A DNA stretch of 64,000 nt from Flavobacterium album (lineage in GTDB: Bacteria > Bacteroidota > Bacteroidia > Flavobacteriales > Flavobacteriaceae), in NCBI RefSeq assembly GCF_003096035.1, contig NZ_CP029186.1, positions 2,369,001 to 2,433,000 on the forward strand. The letters run 5' to 3'. Of this stretch, positions 8,742 through 17,677 are shown piece after piece (the first letter of the stretch is position 1; every line of letters begins with the position of its first letter). Both the position numbers and the translations under genes were made by a program. Below the pieces are notes generated by a model. It was not told the origin of the DNA. It did not search any database and saw only the letters and a program-made list of their open reading frames with translations.

Positions 8742-9019
8742 TACGAAAACAGTTTTATCAACAACAGGAGGATCAACCCCGGCAGGAGGTTAATACCAAA
8801 CGTCATAAATGCCAGCCTCTGCCTTGTATAACCCAGATTATGATAGAAATAGTATTGTGCCTTATAAAAAACATTGAATGTAAATATGCCCACGGCGATT
8901 CCAATTGTACAAAAAATTATAGGAAACCATACCGCACTTAGCGAAAATAAGGCCACCAATAGGCTAAAGCAGCAATTGACAATGTTTACAGTAATGTAAT
9001 AATTCCAGAAAGCCTTCAT
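8741..9019 (-). CDS. Small integral membrane protein (putative ABC partner)
   Basis: A 92-residue hydrophobic protein with about three membrane segments (residues about 10-30, 32-52 and 72-90) and a short charged loop KAQYYFYHNLGYTRQR. Its stop overlaps the ATG of the ABC ATPase by one base (TAATG), which implies coupled translation and possibly a shared complex. It is far shorter than usual permeases. It follows the EcsC-like gene by 9 bases. Confidence 0.7.
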   Translation of the reverse strand: MKAFWNYYITVNIVNCCFSLLVALFSLSAVWFPIIFCTIGIAVGIFTFNVFYKAQYYFYHNLGYTRQRLAFMTFGINLLPGLILLLLIKLFS

Positions 9020-9028
9020 TCTTTAGGC

Positions 9029-9844
9029 TTAAATCGTCCTCTCCGCCGTATATTTTTCCTTCAGCCATCGTTCCTGGTAGATGCGGCGTGCAGCCCAGCC
9101 GGTATCTTTAATAAAATAATCGTTTACCGACGCTCCCACGGCTGCTCCTATAACGGGTACAGCCTGCAATGCTTTGCGTTTGGTAAGATTAACGCCCAAT
9201 TGTTTAGTGAGGGCTTTGATAAGTATCTTGGCGGCTTCTTTGGTCACTTCGTTTTCAAGGGTCTTTCCGGCCACCTGCCTGTGTGGGTTTTTAGCAACCA
9301 TATTTTGCAATGCCGTAAGCGCCTGCTCTTTTTCTTCGATCGAATTGGCACCCGCTACAGATAGTATCGAAAGCACGATCTGGTTTTCATCGTCATTATT
9401 ATTCTGGAAGCCATAGCACAAAGCGATCTTGTTGATGGTACGCAAAGAAAGCGTAATGATGGCAGGAATATCCAGTGCCATGCCAGCGAGTCCCGCAGCA
9501 CCGGTGGCAGCACCCTCGGTAGTAGCGATGCCTATAGCCCAGTTGTGAGCCTCATTGGCCAGCATATCCAGTTCCGGAAGCGACCTCGACCTTAGCTCGC
9601 CAATTTCTGTAATATTTGCTTCCCTCTTGAAAGCTTCCATATCGATAAGTGATTTTGATGCACCGTTGCAGCTTTCAATTGCACTTTGTATCGTATTTAC
9701 CGGCAGGGCGTTATCAAACAGCCTTGAAAGCGGCTTAAAAAGCGAGCCCATGAATTCGCTTACCACTCCGGGCTTTTCATTTTTCCAGTTCTGTATCTCC
9801 TGCAGCTGCCTTTGCTCGTAACTGTCTTTTGTTTCAATTGTCAT
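9029..9844 (-). CDS. EcsC family protein
   Basis: A 271-residue protein that matches the EcsC family over most of its length. The central glycine/alanine-rich segment TTEGAATGAAGLAGMALDIP (about residues 108-127), the LSLRTINKIALCYGF helix and the C-terminal VPVIGAAVGASVNDYF are typical. I use ATG 9844; a longer frame begins only at TTG 9883. EcsC is named for the third gene of the Bacillus ecsABC operon (ABC ATPase, membrane protein, EcsC). Here an ABC ATPase and a membrane protein gene follow directly, echoing that set. Biochemical role unknown. Confidence 0.82.
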   Translation of the reverse strand: MTIETKDSYEQRQLQEIQNWKNEKPGVVSEFMGSLFKPLSRLFDNALPVNTIQSAIESCNGASKSLIDMEAFKREANITEIGELRSRSLPELDMLANEAHNWAIGIATTEGAATGAAGLAGMALDIPAIITLSLRTINKIALCYGFQNNNDDENQIVLSILSVAGANSIEEKEQALTALQNMVAKNPHRQVAGKTLENEVTKEAAKILIKALTKQLGVNLTKRKALQAVPVIGAAVGASVNDYFIKDTGWAARRIYQERWLKEKYTAERTI

Positions 9845-9937
9845 AGCGTAATTTTGGTTTGGTTGTTTATAGCATTTAAACAAATATAGCTAAAATACAT
9901 TTTCTTTATAAAAACTGCTGAATTATAGCAAAATAAA

Positions 9938-9959
9938 AATGCCGCCCACCGGCGGCATT
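9938..9959 (-). terminator. Rho-independent terminator
   Basis: AATGCCGCC, a 4-base loop and GGCGGCATT, followed on the minus strand by TTTATTTTG. It ends the transcript of the minus-strand gene 9967-10494 before the EcsC promoter region. Confidence 0.85.
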
Positions 9960-9966
9960 AATTTAT

Positions 9967-10494
9967 CTATGGTATCGATGTCATCCCGTAAAACCGGAAC
10001 TTCCCGTTGATCTTTATGAACCGGAAGCTGTGGCTCGTTCCGGGATGGCCTTTGGCAAACTCATCTTTTTTATACGTCTCGACCCAAACCTCATATATCT
10101 TCAGGTCTTTCGGGTAATCTTTCGGGACTACTTTCGGCTTAAAGTTCTCCACAATCACCGAGCTGAACGAATACCCTTTTTTCGCCATTGCCTTATAAAC
10201 CGGGGACTCCGTGAACTTTTGAGAAATTACCGTAAAGTAAAATTCTGCGGGTACGAATACCGCTCCTTTTGCGGCCTCAACTGCACCTACACAATCCACA
10301 CAGTCTACTTCTTTGCAGCTCAGGGCCAGAAATTTGGTTTTGTCGCCTTTTACAAGGGCATCTACAAGTGCTATAAAATTCTTGTCAAGCTCGTCCCATT
10401 CTTTCTGGGTTGTGGCTTTTACAGGTGCCGGGTTTTGTTGGGCTGTCGCTATCCCAAAGCTTAAAAGGCATAACAGTAGGGTGAACGTCTTCAT
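9967..10494 (-). CDS. Hypothetical secreted protein
   Basis: About 175 residues with a signal peptide (MKTFTLLLCLLSFGIATAQ, cleavage after TAQ). I start at ATG 10494; a second in-frame ATG at 10509 would add MPKKI. A paired-cysteine segment, CKEVDCVDCVGAVEA, lies near the middle and could bind metal or form disulfides. No family recognised. It has its own terminator, and the WG-repeat gene upstream ends at 10571. Confidence 0.7.
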   Translation of the reverse strand: MKTFTLLLCLLSFGIATAQQNPAPVKATTQKEWDELDKNFIALVDALVKGDKTKFLALSCKEVDCVDCVGAVEAAKGAVFVPAEFYFTVISQKFTESPVYKAMAKKGYSFSSVIVENFKPKVVPKDYPKDLKIYEVWVETYKKDEFAKGHPGTSHSFRFIKINGKFRFYGMTSIP

Positions 10495-10570
10495 TATTTT
10501 TTTTGGCATTTACTATATAACGTCAAAAGTAGGATTTATTTTGATAAGAAAAAATGCGCAGGGAATGTTC

Positions 10571-12313
10571 CTATTCTTTGGCGAGAAGTTTTCCTTTTGA
10601 ATTAAAAAGAAATTGTTCTTCACCTTTACTGAACAGCATATTGCGTTTTTCAGTGTATGTAACGCTGTCATAATTAAAAGGAACCAGTACTTTGCCTTTG
10701 TAATCCAGGCAGCCCCACTTACCGTTAAGCCGGGCAATGATCGTTCTCTCCTCCACGCGTTCGTACGACTCATCGTATTTAATAGGGATAATGGTTTTGC
10801 CGGAAGCGTCAGCATAGCCAAACTTATTATTCAATGCCAACCGTATCAGGCCGTTTTGGATAGCGCTAGCTGCCTGGTATTGTATGGGAACGATAACCTT
10901 GCCATCCAGCGTTACAACGCCAAGTTTCCCGTCGTTATAAATCCCCACGAGGCCGTCTTCAAACCACCTAATGTCCTGATAAGGAAACTCGTATTCTTTT
11001 TTGGACTTCAGGTTAATCAGGGCTTGTTTGTTATCAACAGATACCTGTGCAAAGCCGTTAAACACTCTTATGACCCTTTGATGTTGGAACGAAAGCAGTT
11101 CCTTTCCGTTTTCGTCTATAATGCCGTATTTACCGCCGGGAATCTCCGCGATGATGTGATCGTCAAGTTTCTCAATCGTTTCATACGTCATTGGTACGGT
11201 AACCTTCCCATTCCGGTCCATCAGCCCATACTTGTTGTCAATTACCACAAGGAAATGTGTACTGCTGAAAGCTTCAATCCTGTCATAAATGAATTCGGAT
11301 ATTTCTTTCCCATCCATACCCACGAGGCCAAACAATCGTTTTCCCTGGGATATTTTTGATGCAAGGACTGCATAACCGTCAATGGAATTGTGAACCTCGT
11401 AGTATTTAAAATCGGTGAGCTGTTTACCGTTGTTATCCATCAGTGCCCAAAGCCTTTCGCTGTTCATCACATTATAGCCATCTTCGCGATGTTCTATTGC
11501 ATCATACAGCAAGGGTGTCACTTCGTTATAAAGCGAATCGAGAAGCCCGAGCTTGTCGCCTTTGCTGTAAATATAGTGATAGTCGTCTGCCACCGGATAA
11601 TACACGCGTTCAGTATTATCATATTCCATTTTGCGATGAACCGTACTATTTCGGTCAATGAAGGTATAAAGCCCGTCTTTATGAGTTAGGAACATACCAT
11701 GGCCTTTATATTCCAGATTGTCATATTCAGGAGGCAGTATTATTTTGTAGTCATTGCTGTATACACCATGCTTGCCATTAAGCGTTACCATGTACATCGA
11801 GTCTATAAAGTCTAGCTTTTCAAACTTTGGTTCCATGAGTATTTTTCCCAGTGTGTCCATGAGGCCAGTTTTTGCGCCATCGTGTATGCGGTAAACAAAG
11901 TTAGGCAATTGTTTCCCACGCCCCATGAGGCCAAGGTATGGTACCGTGTAATCGGGCACAGGATTAAAGGAATGTGCCACTGTTTGTACTTTTCCGGGGG
12001 GTAGGAGTGACGTTTCATCAAAAGGATAAGGGCAATAGCGTTTCAGTATTTTTCCTGAAGTGTCGCGGATAAAGTAAATATTTGATACAGGCATCGTCTG
12101 CAATATCATTTCGGGCGGAAGGGCGCGCGGTGGCATTTGGGTAACCTGCATACGCGAATACCCCATCATATCCACCTTTACGATCTGGGTGCCATTATAG
12201 AAGTTGTAGTAAATTATGTTAGGCTTTATTTCTTTTTCTACAGAAAAAGGAAAACCATCCTGCCCGGCGCAAAGTAAAGGTATTGACAGCAACACAAGCA
12301 GAATGTATTTCAT
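10571..12313 (-). CDS. Secreted WG-repeat protein
   Basis: A 580-residue protein with a signal peptide (MKYILLVLLSIPLLCAGQ). From about residue 140 to the end it is built of roughly a dozen WG-type repeats, each a (K)xG-hydrophobic-(I/M)D-xxGK-hydrophobic-P-xx(Y/F) unit, for example KYGLMDRNGKVTVPMTY, KFGYADASGKTIIPIKY and KWGCLDYKGKVLVPFNY. Such repeats are thought to form a beta-propeller-like or solenoid surface for protein binding. No catalytic motif is present. Partner unknown. Confidence 0.88.
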   Translation of the reverse strand: MKYILLVLLSIPLLCAGQDGFPFSVEKEIKPNIIYYNFYNGTQIVKVDMMGYSRMQVTQMPPRALPPEMILQTMPVSNIYFIRDTSGKILKRYCPYPFDETSLLPPGKVQTVAHSFNPVPDYTVPYLGLMGRGKQLPNFVYRIHDGAKTGLMDTLGKILMEPKFEKLDFIDSMYMVTLNGKHGVYSNDYKIILPPEYDNLEYKGHGMFLTHKDGLYTFIDRNSTVHRKMEYDNTERVYYPVADDYHYIYSKGDKLGLLDSLYNEVTPLLYDAIEHREDGYNVMNSERLWALMDNNGKQLTDFKYYEVHNSIDGYAVLASKISQGKRLFGLVGMDGKEISEFIYDRIEAFSSTHFLVVIDNKYGLMDRNGKVTVPMTYETIEKLDDHIIAEIPGGKYGIIDENGKELLSFQHQRVIRVFNGFAQVSVDNKQALINLKSKKEYEFPYQDIRWFEDGLVGIYNDGKLGVVTLDGKVIVPIQYQAASAIQNGLIRLALNNKFGYADASGKTIIPIKYDESYERVEERTIIARLNGKWGCLDYKGKVLVPFNYDSVTYTEKRNMLFSKGEEQFLFNSKGKLLAKE

Positions 12314-12406
12314 ATAATAAGCATTAAAGATGTAATGGTATCAACCTTAGGCTAAACACTACTCAAAGTTTGTGCCATAGGCCAGTAACGCTTAAATACA
12401 TAAAGC

Positions 12407-12432
12407 AAAACGCCGGTTAGTACCAGCGTTTT
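12407..12432 (-). terminator. Terminator overlapping the helicase stop codon
   Basis: On the minus strand AAAACGCTGG, a 6-base loop holding the TAA stop, and CCGGCGTTTT. The stem has one G-T wobble. The last helicase codons form the upstream arm. Confidence 0.75.
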
Positions 12433-13676
12433 TTATTCTTTTTCGAAGCATCCGATTTTCTCGAATTGCTTTGGCTCTTATTCTTATTACGAAGATCGGG
12501 TTTCTTTTCTGCTGCCGGTTTTTCTGATTCTTCGCCTGATCCATAAGGATAAGGATGGCCTTCGATTACCTTGATCTTCATCCTTATTAGTTTTTCTATA
12601 TCTTTCAGGTACGGCTGCTCGTCTTTCGCACAGAACGATATGGCAAGCCCTTCGTTTCCGGCACGCCCGGTACGCCCTATACGGTGTACATACGTTTCAG
12701 GAATATTCGGAAGGTCGAAATTTATCACGTAGGGCAGGCTCTCGATATCAATACCACGTGCTGCAATATCGGTGGCTACCAGTACGGAGACTTCTTTGTT
12801 CTTAAAGCCTTCCAGTACGCGCACCCTTGCATTCTGCGACTTATCACCGTGTATGGCCTCGGCGTTCACGCCGTTCTTTTTAAGGGCTTTTACCACATTA
12901 TCGGCACCGTGCTTTGTCCGGGTAAAAACAAGCACGTTGGAAAGGTGCTCATTGCGTATAAGGTGGTACAACAGCTTGCGCTTATCGCCTTTATCAACAA
13001 AATATACCTGCTGTTTTACTTTCTCGGCAGTAGAGGATACGGGGGTTACCGAAACATATTTCGGTGTGGTAAGGAAGGTATCGGCAAGTTCGCGTATCGC
13101 TATCGGCATGGTAGCCGAGAACAAAAGCGTTTGCCTGTTTGTTGGCGTAAGCTTGATAATTTTTTTCACATCATTGATGAAGCCCATGTCCAGCATCTGG
13201 TCGGCTTCATCGAGCACCAGTGTGTGCAGGTGGTCAAGGTTGATGAATCCCTGCTTGTGCAGGTCGAGCAATCTTCCGGGCGTAGCGATAAGGATGTCAA
13301 CGCCTTTGCGCAGCTGGTCGGTTTGCGCTACCTGGTTTACGCCGCCAAAAATAGTTAGCTGGCGGATGTTGGTATACTTTCCGTACGTATCAAAGCTGGC
13401 ACCTATCTGCAGGGCAAGCTCGCGTGTTGGCGTTACTACCAGTGTACGGATGTGCTTTACTTTTTTCGCAGAGCCAACAATACGGTGTAAAGAGTTCAGT
13501 ATCGGTATGGCAAAAGCGGCCGTTTTTCCGGTTCCGGTCTGTGCGCAGCCTACAAGGTCGTTCCCTTCGAGTATGACAGGGATTGCCTGCTGCTGTATAG
13601 GTGTAGGGGTTTCATACCCTTCTTCAATAAGGGCCTGATGGATATTTTTTAGTAAATTAAGATCTTCGAATGTCAT
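12417..13676 (-). CDS. DEAD-box ATP-dependent RNA helicase (RhlE type)
   Basis: A 419-residue RNA helicase that unwinds short RNA duplexes with ATP, probably in ribosome assembly or RNA decay. All motifs are present: Q motif (GYETPTPIQQQAIP), motif I AQTGTGKT, Ia PTRELALQ, II DEAD, III SAT, then VFTRTK, ATDIAARGID and HRIGRTGR in the second RecA domain. The tail after about residue 375 is lysine-rich and disordered (EKKPDLRNKNKSQSNSRKSD), as in RhlE/CsdA relatives, and probably binds RNA. Single gene. Confidence 0.95.
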   Translation of the reverse strand: MTFEDLNLLKNIHQALIEEGYETPTPIQQQAIPVILEGNDLVGCAQTGTGKTAAFAIPILNSLHRIVGSAKKVKHIRTLVVTPTRELALQIGASFDTYGKYTNIRQLTIFGGVNQVAQTDQLRKGVDILIATPGRLLDLHKQGFINLDHLHTLVLDEADQMLDMGFINDVKKIIKLTPTNRQTLLFSATMPIAIRELADTFLTTPKYVSVTPVSSTAEKVKQQVYFVDKGDKRKLLYHLIRNEHLSNVLVFTRTKHGADNVVKALKKNGVNAEAIHGDKSQNARVRVLEGFKNKEVSVLVATDIAARGIDIESLPYVINFDLPNIPETYVHRIGRTGRAGNEGLAISFCAKDEQPYLKDIEKLIRMKIKVIEGHPYPYGSGEESEKPAAEKKPDLRNKNKSQSNSRKSDASKKNKKRWY

Positions 13677-13788
13677 TTATAAATGTATTAGGCACTTAAC
13701 AGTAAGTGCTAAGAGCCTGCAAAGATACGCTTTTAAATTTAAGGTGAAACAGGTGCATAAGAACACCCAGGGCAAACACATCAGGAAA

Positions 13789-13893
13789 TTTAGCCACGAA
13801 TTGCACAAATTTTCACGAATTCTTTCGATAACTCTAAGCGATATAAACCATGCCACCGGCAATTAGTGAAAATTTGTGTAATTCGCGGCTAAA
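13789..13893. repeat. Inverted repeat, TTTAGCCACGAATT type
   Basis: The 28-base left arm (13789-13816, starting TTTAGCCACGAATTGCAC) and right arm (13866-13893, ending GTAATTCGCGGCTAAA) are near-perfect reverse complements around about 50 bases. Single arms of the same type are seen at about 44016-44050 and 55660-55716. It lies upstream of the helicase and downstream of hutG. Confidence 0.75.
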
Positions 13894-13926
13894 GCTCTTG
13901 TAAATGCAGTGGTGTGTATATCCAAA

Positions 13927-14961
13927 TTAAATAAGCGTTTTAGCCTTCATAAAGTCCGTTACCAGATAGGCAATAAGCTTGCCTGTAAGCTGGGGATTCT
14001 TTTCGCTGCCCAGGCCGGGTGCGCCTTCGCACAGGTGCAGGTAGGCCGCGTTATCATGCCGTCCCATATAGTGGACGAATTTCCGGGCTGTCTCAATGCT
14101 GAACCCGCTTGGTGTCATGGCGCTGCTGGCTACCTCGGGGAGTGAATCAAGGTCGAGCTCCACCCCAAAAGGCTCATTATTAATAAAGTCTATGGCATGG
14201 TGCATTTCGGAAGTAAAAAGTTTTTCTTCCCTTATGGCTATCTGCTCATAAGTGTTGTATTTTATCCGGTCATGGTTCTTCTTTATGGATTCCATAACCC
14301 CTTTGGATGTGTAGTTCTCATGCAGGCCGAAAATAAAATAGTTTTTCAGGAAACCTTCTTCAAAAGCGTACGAAAAGCCATTGCCGCTATGGCGGCCCTC
14401 AAGCATCCTGAAGTCGGTATGCGCATCGAAATTTATAGCATTAACCGGTTTTCCCTTTGCAAGCGCAGTTCCTTTAATGTTTCCGTAGGCGTTATTATGG
14501 CCTCCGCCAATAATTATCGGGGTTTTGCCCGCAAGGATTATCTGGCGCACCACATGCGAAACATCCTTGTCTATCTTTTCAACCAGTGCCGACAGCTTTT
14601 TGCGGCCCTCTATTGATGTTGCATCCAGGCTCTCCGCTTCTTTCATGGCCACCGTTACATCGATACTGCCCAATATCAGCAGCCTGCTACCCTTGAAGAA
14701 TTTGTTGTGCTGCAGATTTATTATACTCCGGATGGCAGATTCCCATGCCGAAGCCGTGCCCGGGCGGCCGTAGTTTGCCCGTACGCCTATATCCTCGGGT
14801 ATGCCAAACAGTACGAATTCTGCCTCGTCTGCCCTTAGGTTGTCCCATGTGGACGCTTCTTTCGCCAGTGTATGAATTCTCTCACCGAATTTTATCTCTC
14901 CGCTTCTGTACGAAGTGTATTTTGCCAGGTCGGCGGCTGTGAACAGGATGATGTTTTCCAT
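13927..14961 (-). CDS. hutG: Formimidoylglutamase (arginase family)
   Basis: A 344-residue ureohydrolase-fold enzyme. Expected reaction: N-formimidoyl-L-glutamate to glutamate and formamide, the last step of histidine degradation. The two-Mn signature motifs are visible: GGGHNNAYG, INFDAHTDFR (DAHxD) and ELDLDSLPE (DxDxxx). HutI, the preceding enzyme of the pathway, is coded 1.2 kb away on the same strand, which favours HutG over arginase or agmatinase. HutH and HutU are not in the window. Confidence 0.85.
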   Translation of the reverse strand: MENIILFTAADLAKYTSYRSGEIKFGERIHTLAKEASTWDNLRADEAEFVLFGIPEDIGVRANYGRPGTASAWESAIRSIINLQHNKFFKGSRLLILGSIDVTVAMKEAESLDATSIEGRKKLSALVEKIDKDVSHVVRQIILAGKTPIIIGGGHNNAYGNIKGTALAKGKPVNAINFDAHTDFRMLEGRHSGNGFSYAFEEGFLKNYFIFGLHENYTSKGVMESIKKNHDRIKYNTYEQIAIREEKLFTSEMHHAIDFINNEPFGVELDLDSLPEVASSAMTPSGFSIETARKFVHYMGRHDNAAYLHLCEGAPGLGSEKNPQLTGKLIAYLVTDFMKAKTLI

Positions 14962-15060
14962 GTGAATTTTCTTGCTTCAAAAATACTATTTTCACTTAAT
15001 TTTGAGTTAAAAAGATGATGGTAAATTAAAATATATATAAATTTGAAAAAAATATTTAAC

Positions 15061-15948
15061 ATGGAGAATCAAAAAAATAATTCTAGTTTAAAAGCGATTA
15101 TAATAGTATTGTCTATCTTATTGGTTGGGAGCCTTATCTTTATGTACAAAATGAGTACGGATACCAAAGAGGTTCAAACTAAGCTTGAAAAAACACTTAC
15201 AGAGAAGCAACAACTTGAAGCCGACCTGAAAGAAAAGATAGCAAGCTATGATGCAGCTATAGCTGATAACACCAGCATTAAGGGCGAACTGGAAGCTGAA
15301 AGGGCTAAAGTTGTTGATCTTTTGTCGCAGGTTCAAAAGACCAAAGATGATAATAAGGCAGCCCTGAGCCGTTTTAAAGAAGATTACAGGAAGCTTAAAA
15401 GAGAGCACGATGCCCTGTTGGCAGAAAATAATAAGCTGAAAGAGGAGAACGCCACATTAACCACACAGCGTGATAGCACGATGACTGCTTTGGGTGAGTC
15501 TAAAAAATATAACGATACGCTGGTTAACCAAAACGAGAACCTTTCCAAAACAGTTGAGAAAGCACAGAAGCTTCAGATACTGAATGTGCATACGCAACCG
15601 TACAAAGAAAGAAGCTCAGGAAAACTGATCCAGACCGATAAGGCAAGCAGGGTAGACAAAGTACGCATCTCGTTTACTATTGCGGCTAATGAGGTAGCGC
15701 CTGCGGGCAACAGGACGTACTATGTACAGATCATCGACCCGAAAAATAATGTGATCGGGGAGAAAGCTACAGAAGTATTCGGAGACCAAACACTTACGTA
15801 CAGCTTTATTACCAATGCTATCTTCCAAAATAAAACAATTACGGTTGATGAGCTTGTAGCCGGGAAAGATTTCGCAAAAGGGCTTTACACCGTAAATATC
15901 TTTGACAAAGGAGTTAATGTTGCCAATACGACATTTACACTGCGATAA
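15061..15948 (+). CDS. Membrane-anchored coiled-coil protein
   Basis: A 295-residue protein with one N-terminal membrane segment (about residues 9-28, AIIIVLSILLVGSLIFMY), a long heptad-rich coiled coil (about 35-175, many K/E/L residues) and a C-terminal beta domain of about 110 residues that ends in VNVANTTFTLR. I use ATG 15061, because the TTG at 15043 lies in a TAnnTTTG promoter box (TAAATTTG, 15038-15045). Related flavobacterial proteins are sometimes misnamed 'chromosome segregation protein' from coiled-coil similarity. Function unknown. Confidence 0.8.
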   Translation: MENQKNNSSLKAIIIVLSILLVGSLIFMYKMSTDTKEVQTKLEKTLTEKQQLEADLKEKIASYDAAIADNTSIKGELEAERAKVVDLLSQVQKTKDDNKAALSRFKEDYRKLKREHDALLAENNKLKEENATLTTQRDSTMTALGESKKYNDTLVNQNENLSKTVEKAQKLQILNVHTQPYKERSSGKLIQTDKASRVDKVRISFTIAANEVAPAGNRTYYVQIIDPKNNVIGEKATEVFGDQTLTYSFITNAIFQNKTITVDELVAGKDFAKGLYTVNIFDKGVNVANTTFTLR

Positions 15949-15966
15949 AAATATTGTTTATTAGTG

Positions 15967-15995
15967 AAAGAGGGAACCATTATGGTTCCCTCTTT
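15967..15995 (+). terminator. Rho-independent terminator
   Basis: AAAGAGGGAACCA, a 3-base loop and TGGTTCCCTCTTTT (arms 12-13 bases) just after the coiled-coil gene. Confidence 0.9.
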
Positions 15996-16039
15996 TGTTT
16001 ATAATGTCATTGCGGAAAGAGGACTTAATGAATGTTCTA

Positions 16040-16146
16040 AAAGAAAAAAGAAAATGTCACATTGAGCGCAGCCTGTCTGCCGACAAAGGCAGGTCGAAAT
16101 GTTGCATTCTCTTTTTTCTTGCTTCTCGACTGCGCTCGAAGTGACA
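16040..16146. repeat. Inverted repeat, TCGACTGCGCTCGAAGTGACA type
   Basis: Left arm AAATGTCACATTGAGCGCAG with the inner hairpin CCTGTCTGCCGACAAAGGCAGG, right arm CTCGACTGCGCTCGAAGTGACA. A second right arm of the same type occurs at about 52501-52523. It lies between the convergent coiled-coil gene and hutI. Confidence 0.7.
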
Positions 16147-16183
16147 ATCGCAATCGTTACGTAAATCTTATACCGGGCTCACG

Positions 16184-17419
16184 TTAAACCACTTTCCCCT
16201 CAATAATAACGCTCTCAATCAAATTACTTCCAAAAGCATACGGCAGCTGGTAGTAGGAGGCAAGCGGTTGGGTGATAATAAGATTCGCACGTTTCCCTTT
16301 AGTGATGCTGCCGTGTGTTTCGCTTAACCCCATGGCATAAGCCCCGTTGATGGTAGCTGCGTTAATAGCTTCTTCGGGTGTCATTTTTATTTTGATGCAG
16401 GCAGTGGCAACCACCAGGTTCATATTGCCCGAAGGTGTCGTGCCGGGATTGAAGTCGGTAGCCAAAGCCAACGGCAGCCCTGCTTCAAGCATCTTCCGCG
16501 CAGGCGTATAAGGTATGCTGATAAAGAAGGAGCAGGTAGGCAGCGCGACAGGCATGGTATCGCTGTTTTTCAATACCTCAATATCTTCATCGGTAACGAT
16601 CTCAAGGTGGTCAACGCTTAATGCGTTATGCTTTACGCAGGCCGCTATGCCATTAATGGCAGTAAACTGGTTAACATGTATCTTCGCTGGCAGGCCGTAT
16701 TTTTTACCGGCTTCCATAATACGTTCTGTTTCTTCCACAGAAAAATAACCGGTCTCTAAAAATGCATCAATATAATCGGCGAGCTTTTCTTCGGCTATCT
16801 TCGGAAGCATATCATTAATAATAAGGTCGATATACCCACTGTGATTTTCTTTATATTCCTTCGGGAAGGCATGCGCGCCAAGGAAGGTAGCCTTAATTGC
16901 AATGGGATATTCCTCTTTCAGGCGTTTAATAACGCGCAGCATCTTTAGCTCGCCCTCAACAGTCAGCCCGTAACCCGACTTGATTTCCACAGCCCCGGTG
17001 CCCTGCTGCATCACTTCTTCAAGGCGCAGGCGTGACTGTTGATATATTTCATCTTCTTCAGTTTCATTCAGTTTTTTGGCAGAATTCAGTATCCCACCGC
17101 CGCGATTTGCAATTTCCTCATAGCTAAGCCCGTTGATACGGTCTACGAATTCCTGTACACGGTTACCTGCATATACAATATGCGTGTGGCTGTCGCACCA
17201 GGCTGGCAGTACTGTTTTTCCGGCAGCATCGATAACCTGTGCATCACCGGCTTCAGGGCAGTTATCCATAGTGCCGAAATCTTCAATAAGATTATCTTTT
17301 ATCAGCAGCCATGCATTTTGCAATAGCGGCAGGTCAGCCATTTCGCGTCCTGAAACTTTGGTTACACCGCTTTCACGCACCTGAAGGAGTTCTTTGATAT
17401 TCGTAATTAAAATTGCCAT
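16184..17419 (-). CDS. hutI: Imidazolonepropionase
   Basis: A 411-residue amidohydrolase that opens 4-imidazolone-5-propanoate to formiminoglutamate, the third step of histidine degradation, in the cytoplasm. Metal and active-site motifs are present: DSHTHIVYAGNR (HxH), EIKSGYGLT, the substrate-binding HVNQFTAING, SVDHLEIV and ATDFNPGT. Length and order fit HutI. It supplies the substrate for HutG, coded nearby. Confidence 0.95.
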   Translation of the reverse strand: MAILITNIKELLQVRESGVTKVSGREMADLPLLQNAWLLIKDNLIEDFGTMDNCPEAGDAQVIDAAGKTVLPAWCDSHTHIVYAGNRVQEFVDRINGLSYEEIANRGGGILNSAKKLNETEEDEIYQQSRLRLEEVMQQGTGAVEIKSGYGLTVEGELKMLRVIKRLKEEYPIAIKATFLGAHAFPKEYKENHSGYIDLIINDMLPKIAEEKLADYIDAFLETGYFSVEETERIMEAGKKYGLPAKIHVNQFTAINGIAACVKHNALSVDHLEIVTDEDIEVLKNSDTMPVALPTCSFFISIPYTPARKMLEAGLPLALATDFNPGTTPSGNMNLVVATACIKIKMTPEEAINAATINGAYAMGLSETHGSITKGKRANLIITQPLASYYQLPYAFGSNLIESVIIEGKVV

Positions 17420-17480
17420 GAATTAAACTTTTGGTAAAAATAGAATGGATTTTGATAACAGTGAAAAATTAAAGAAAATA

Positions 17481-17626
17481 ATTAACCACATAGAAACATA
17501 GGTTTTCAAGTGTCTCTAATAAATATGATTAAGATCCATTTAGAGAAAGCGACGCTTTCACTATGAGTAACTGGGTATTTCTTATTCTAATAAAAACTAT
17601 AAATTCTATGTGCCTATGTGGTTAAT
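17481..17626. repeat. Inverted repeat, ATTAACCACATAGAAACATA type
   Basis: Left arm 17481-17502 (ATTAACCACATAGAAACATAGG) pairs with right arm about 17600-17626 (ending CCTATGTGGTTAAT). It fills most of the gap between the divergent hutI and corA genes and contains the GTG at 17618, which I therefore reject as the corA start. Confidence 0.7.
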
Positions 17627-17677
17627 ATTTTTTCACTTCTATTAAAAACTCCTATATTTATACTAAAGAATTACCGC

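Noticed and set aside
13927..14961. Arginase or agmatinase for the ureohydrolase at 13927-14961
   Set aside because: Close linkage to hutI and overall form favour formimidoylglutamase, although substrate specificity is not provable from motifs alone.
17618..17677. GTG 17618 as the start of corA
   Set aside because: It lies in the right arm of the inverted repeat 17481-17626 and would add 20 hydrophobic residues absent from CorA proteins; GTG 17678 gives the expected N-terminus.
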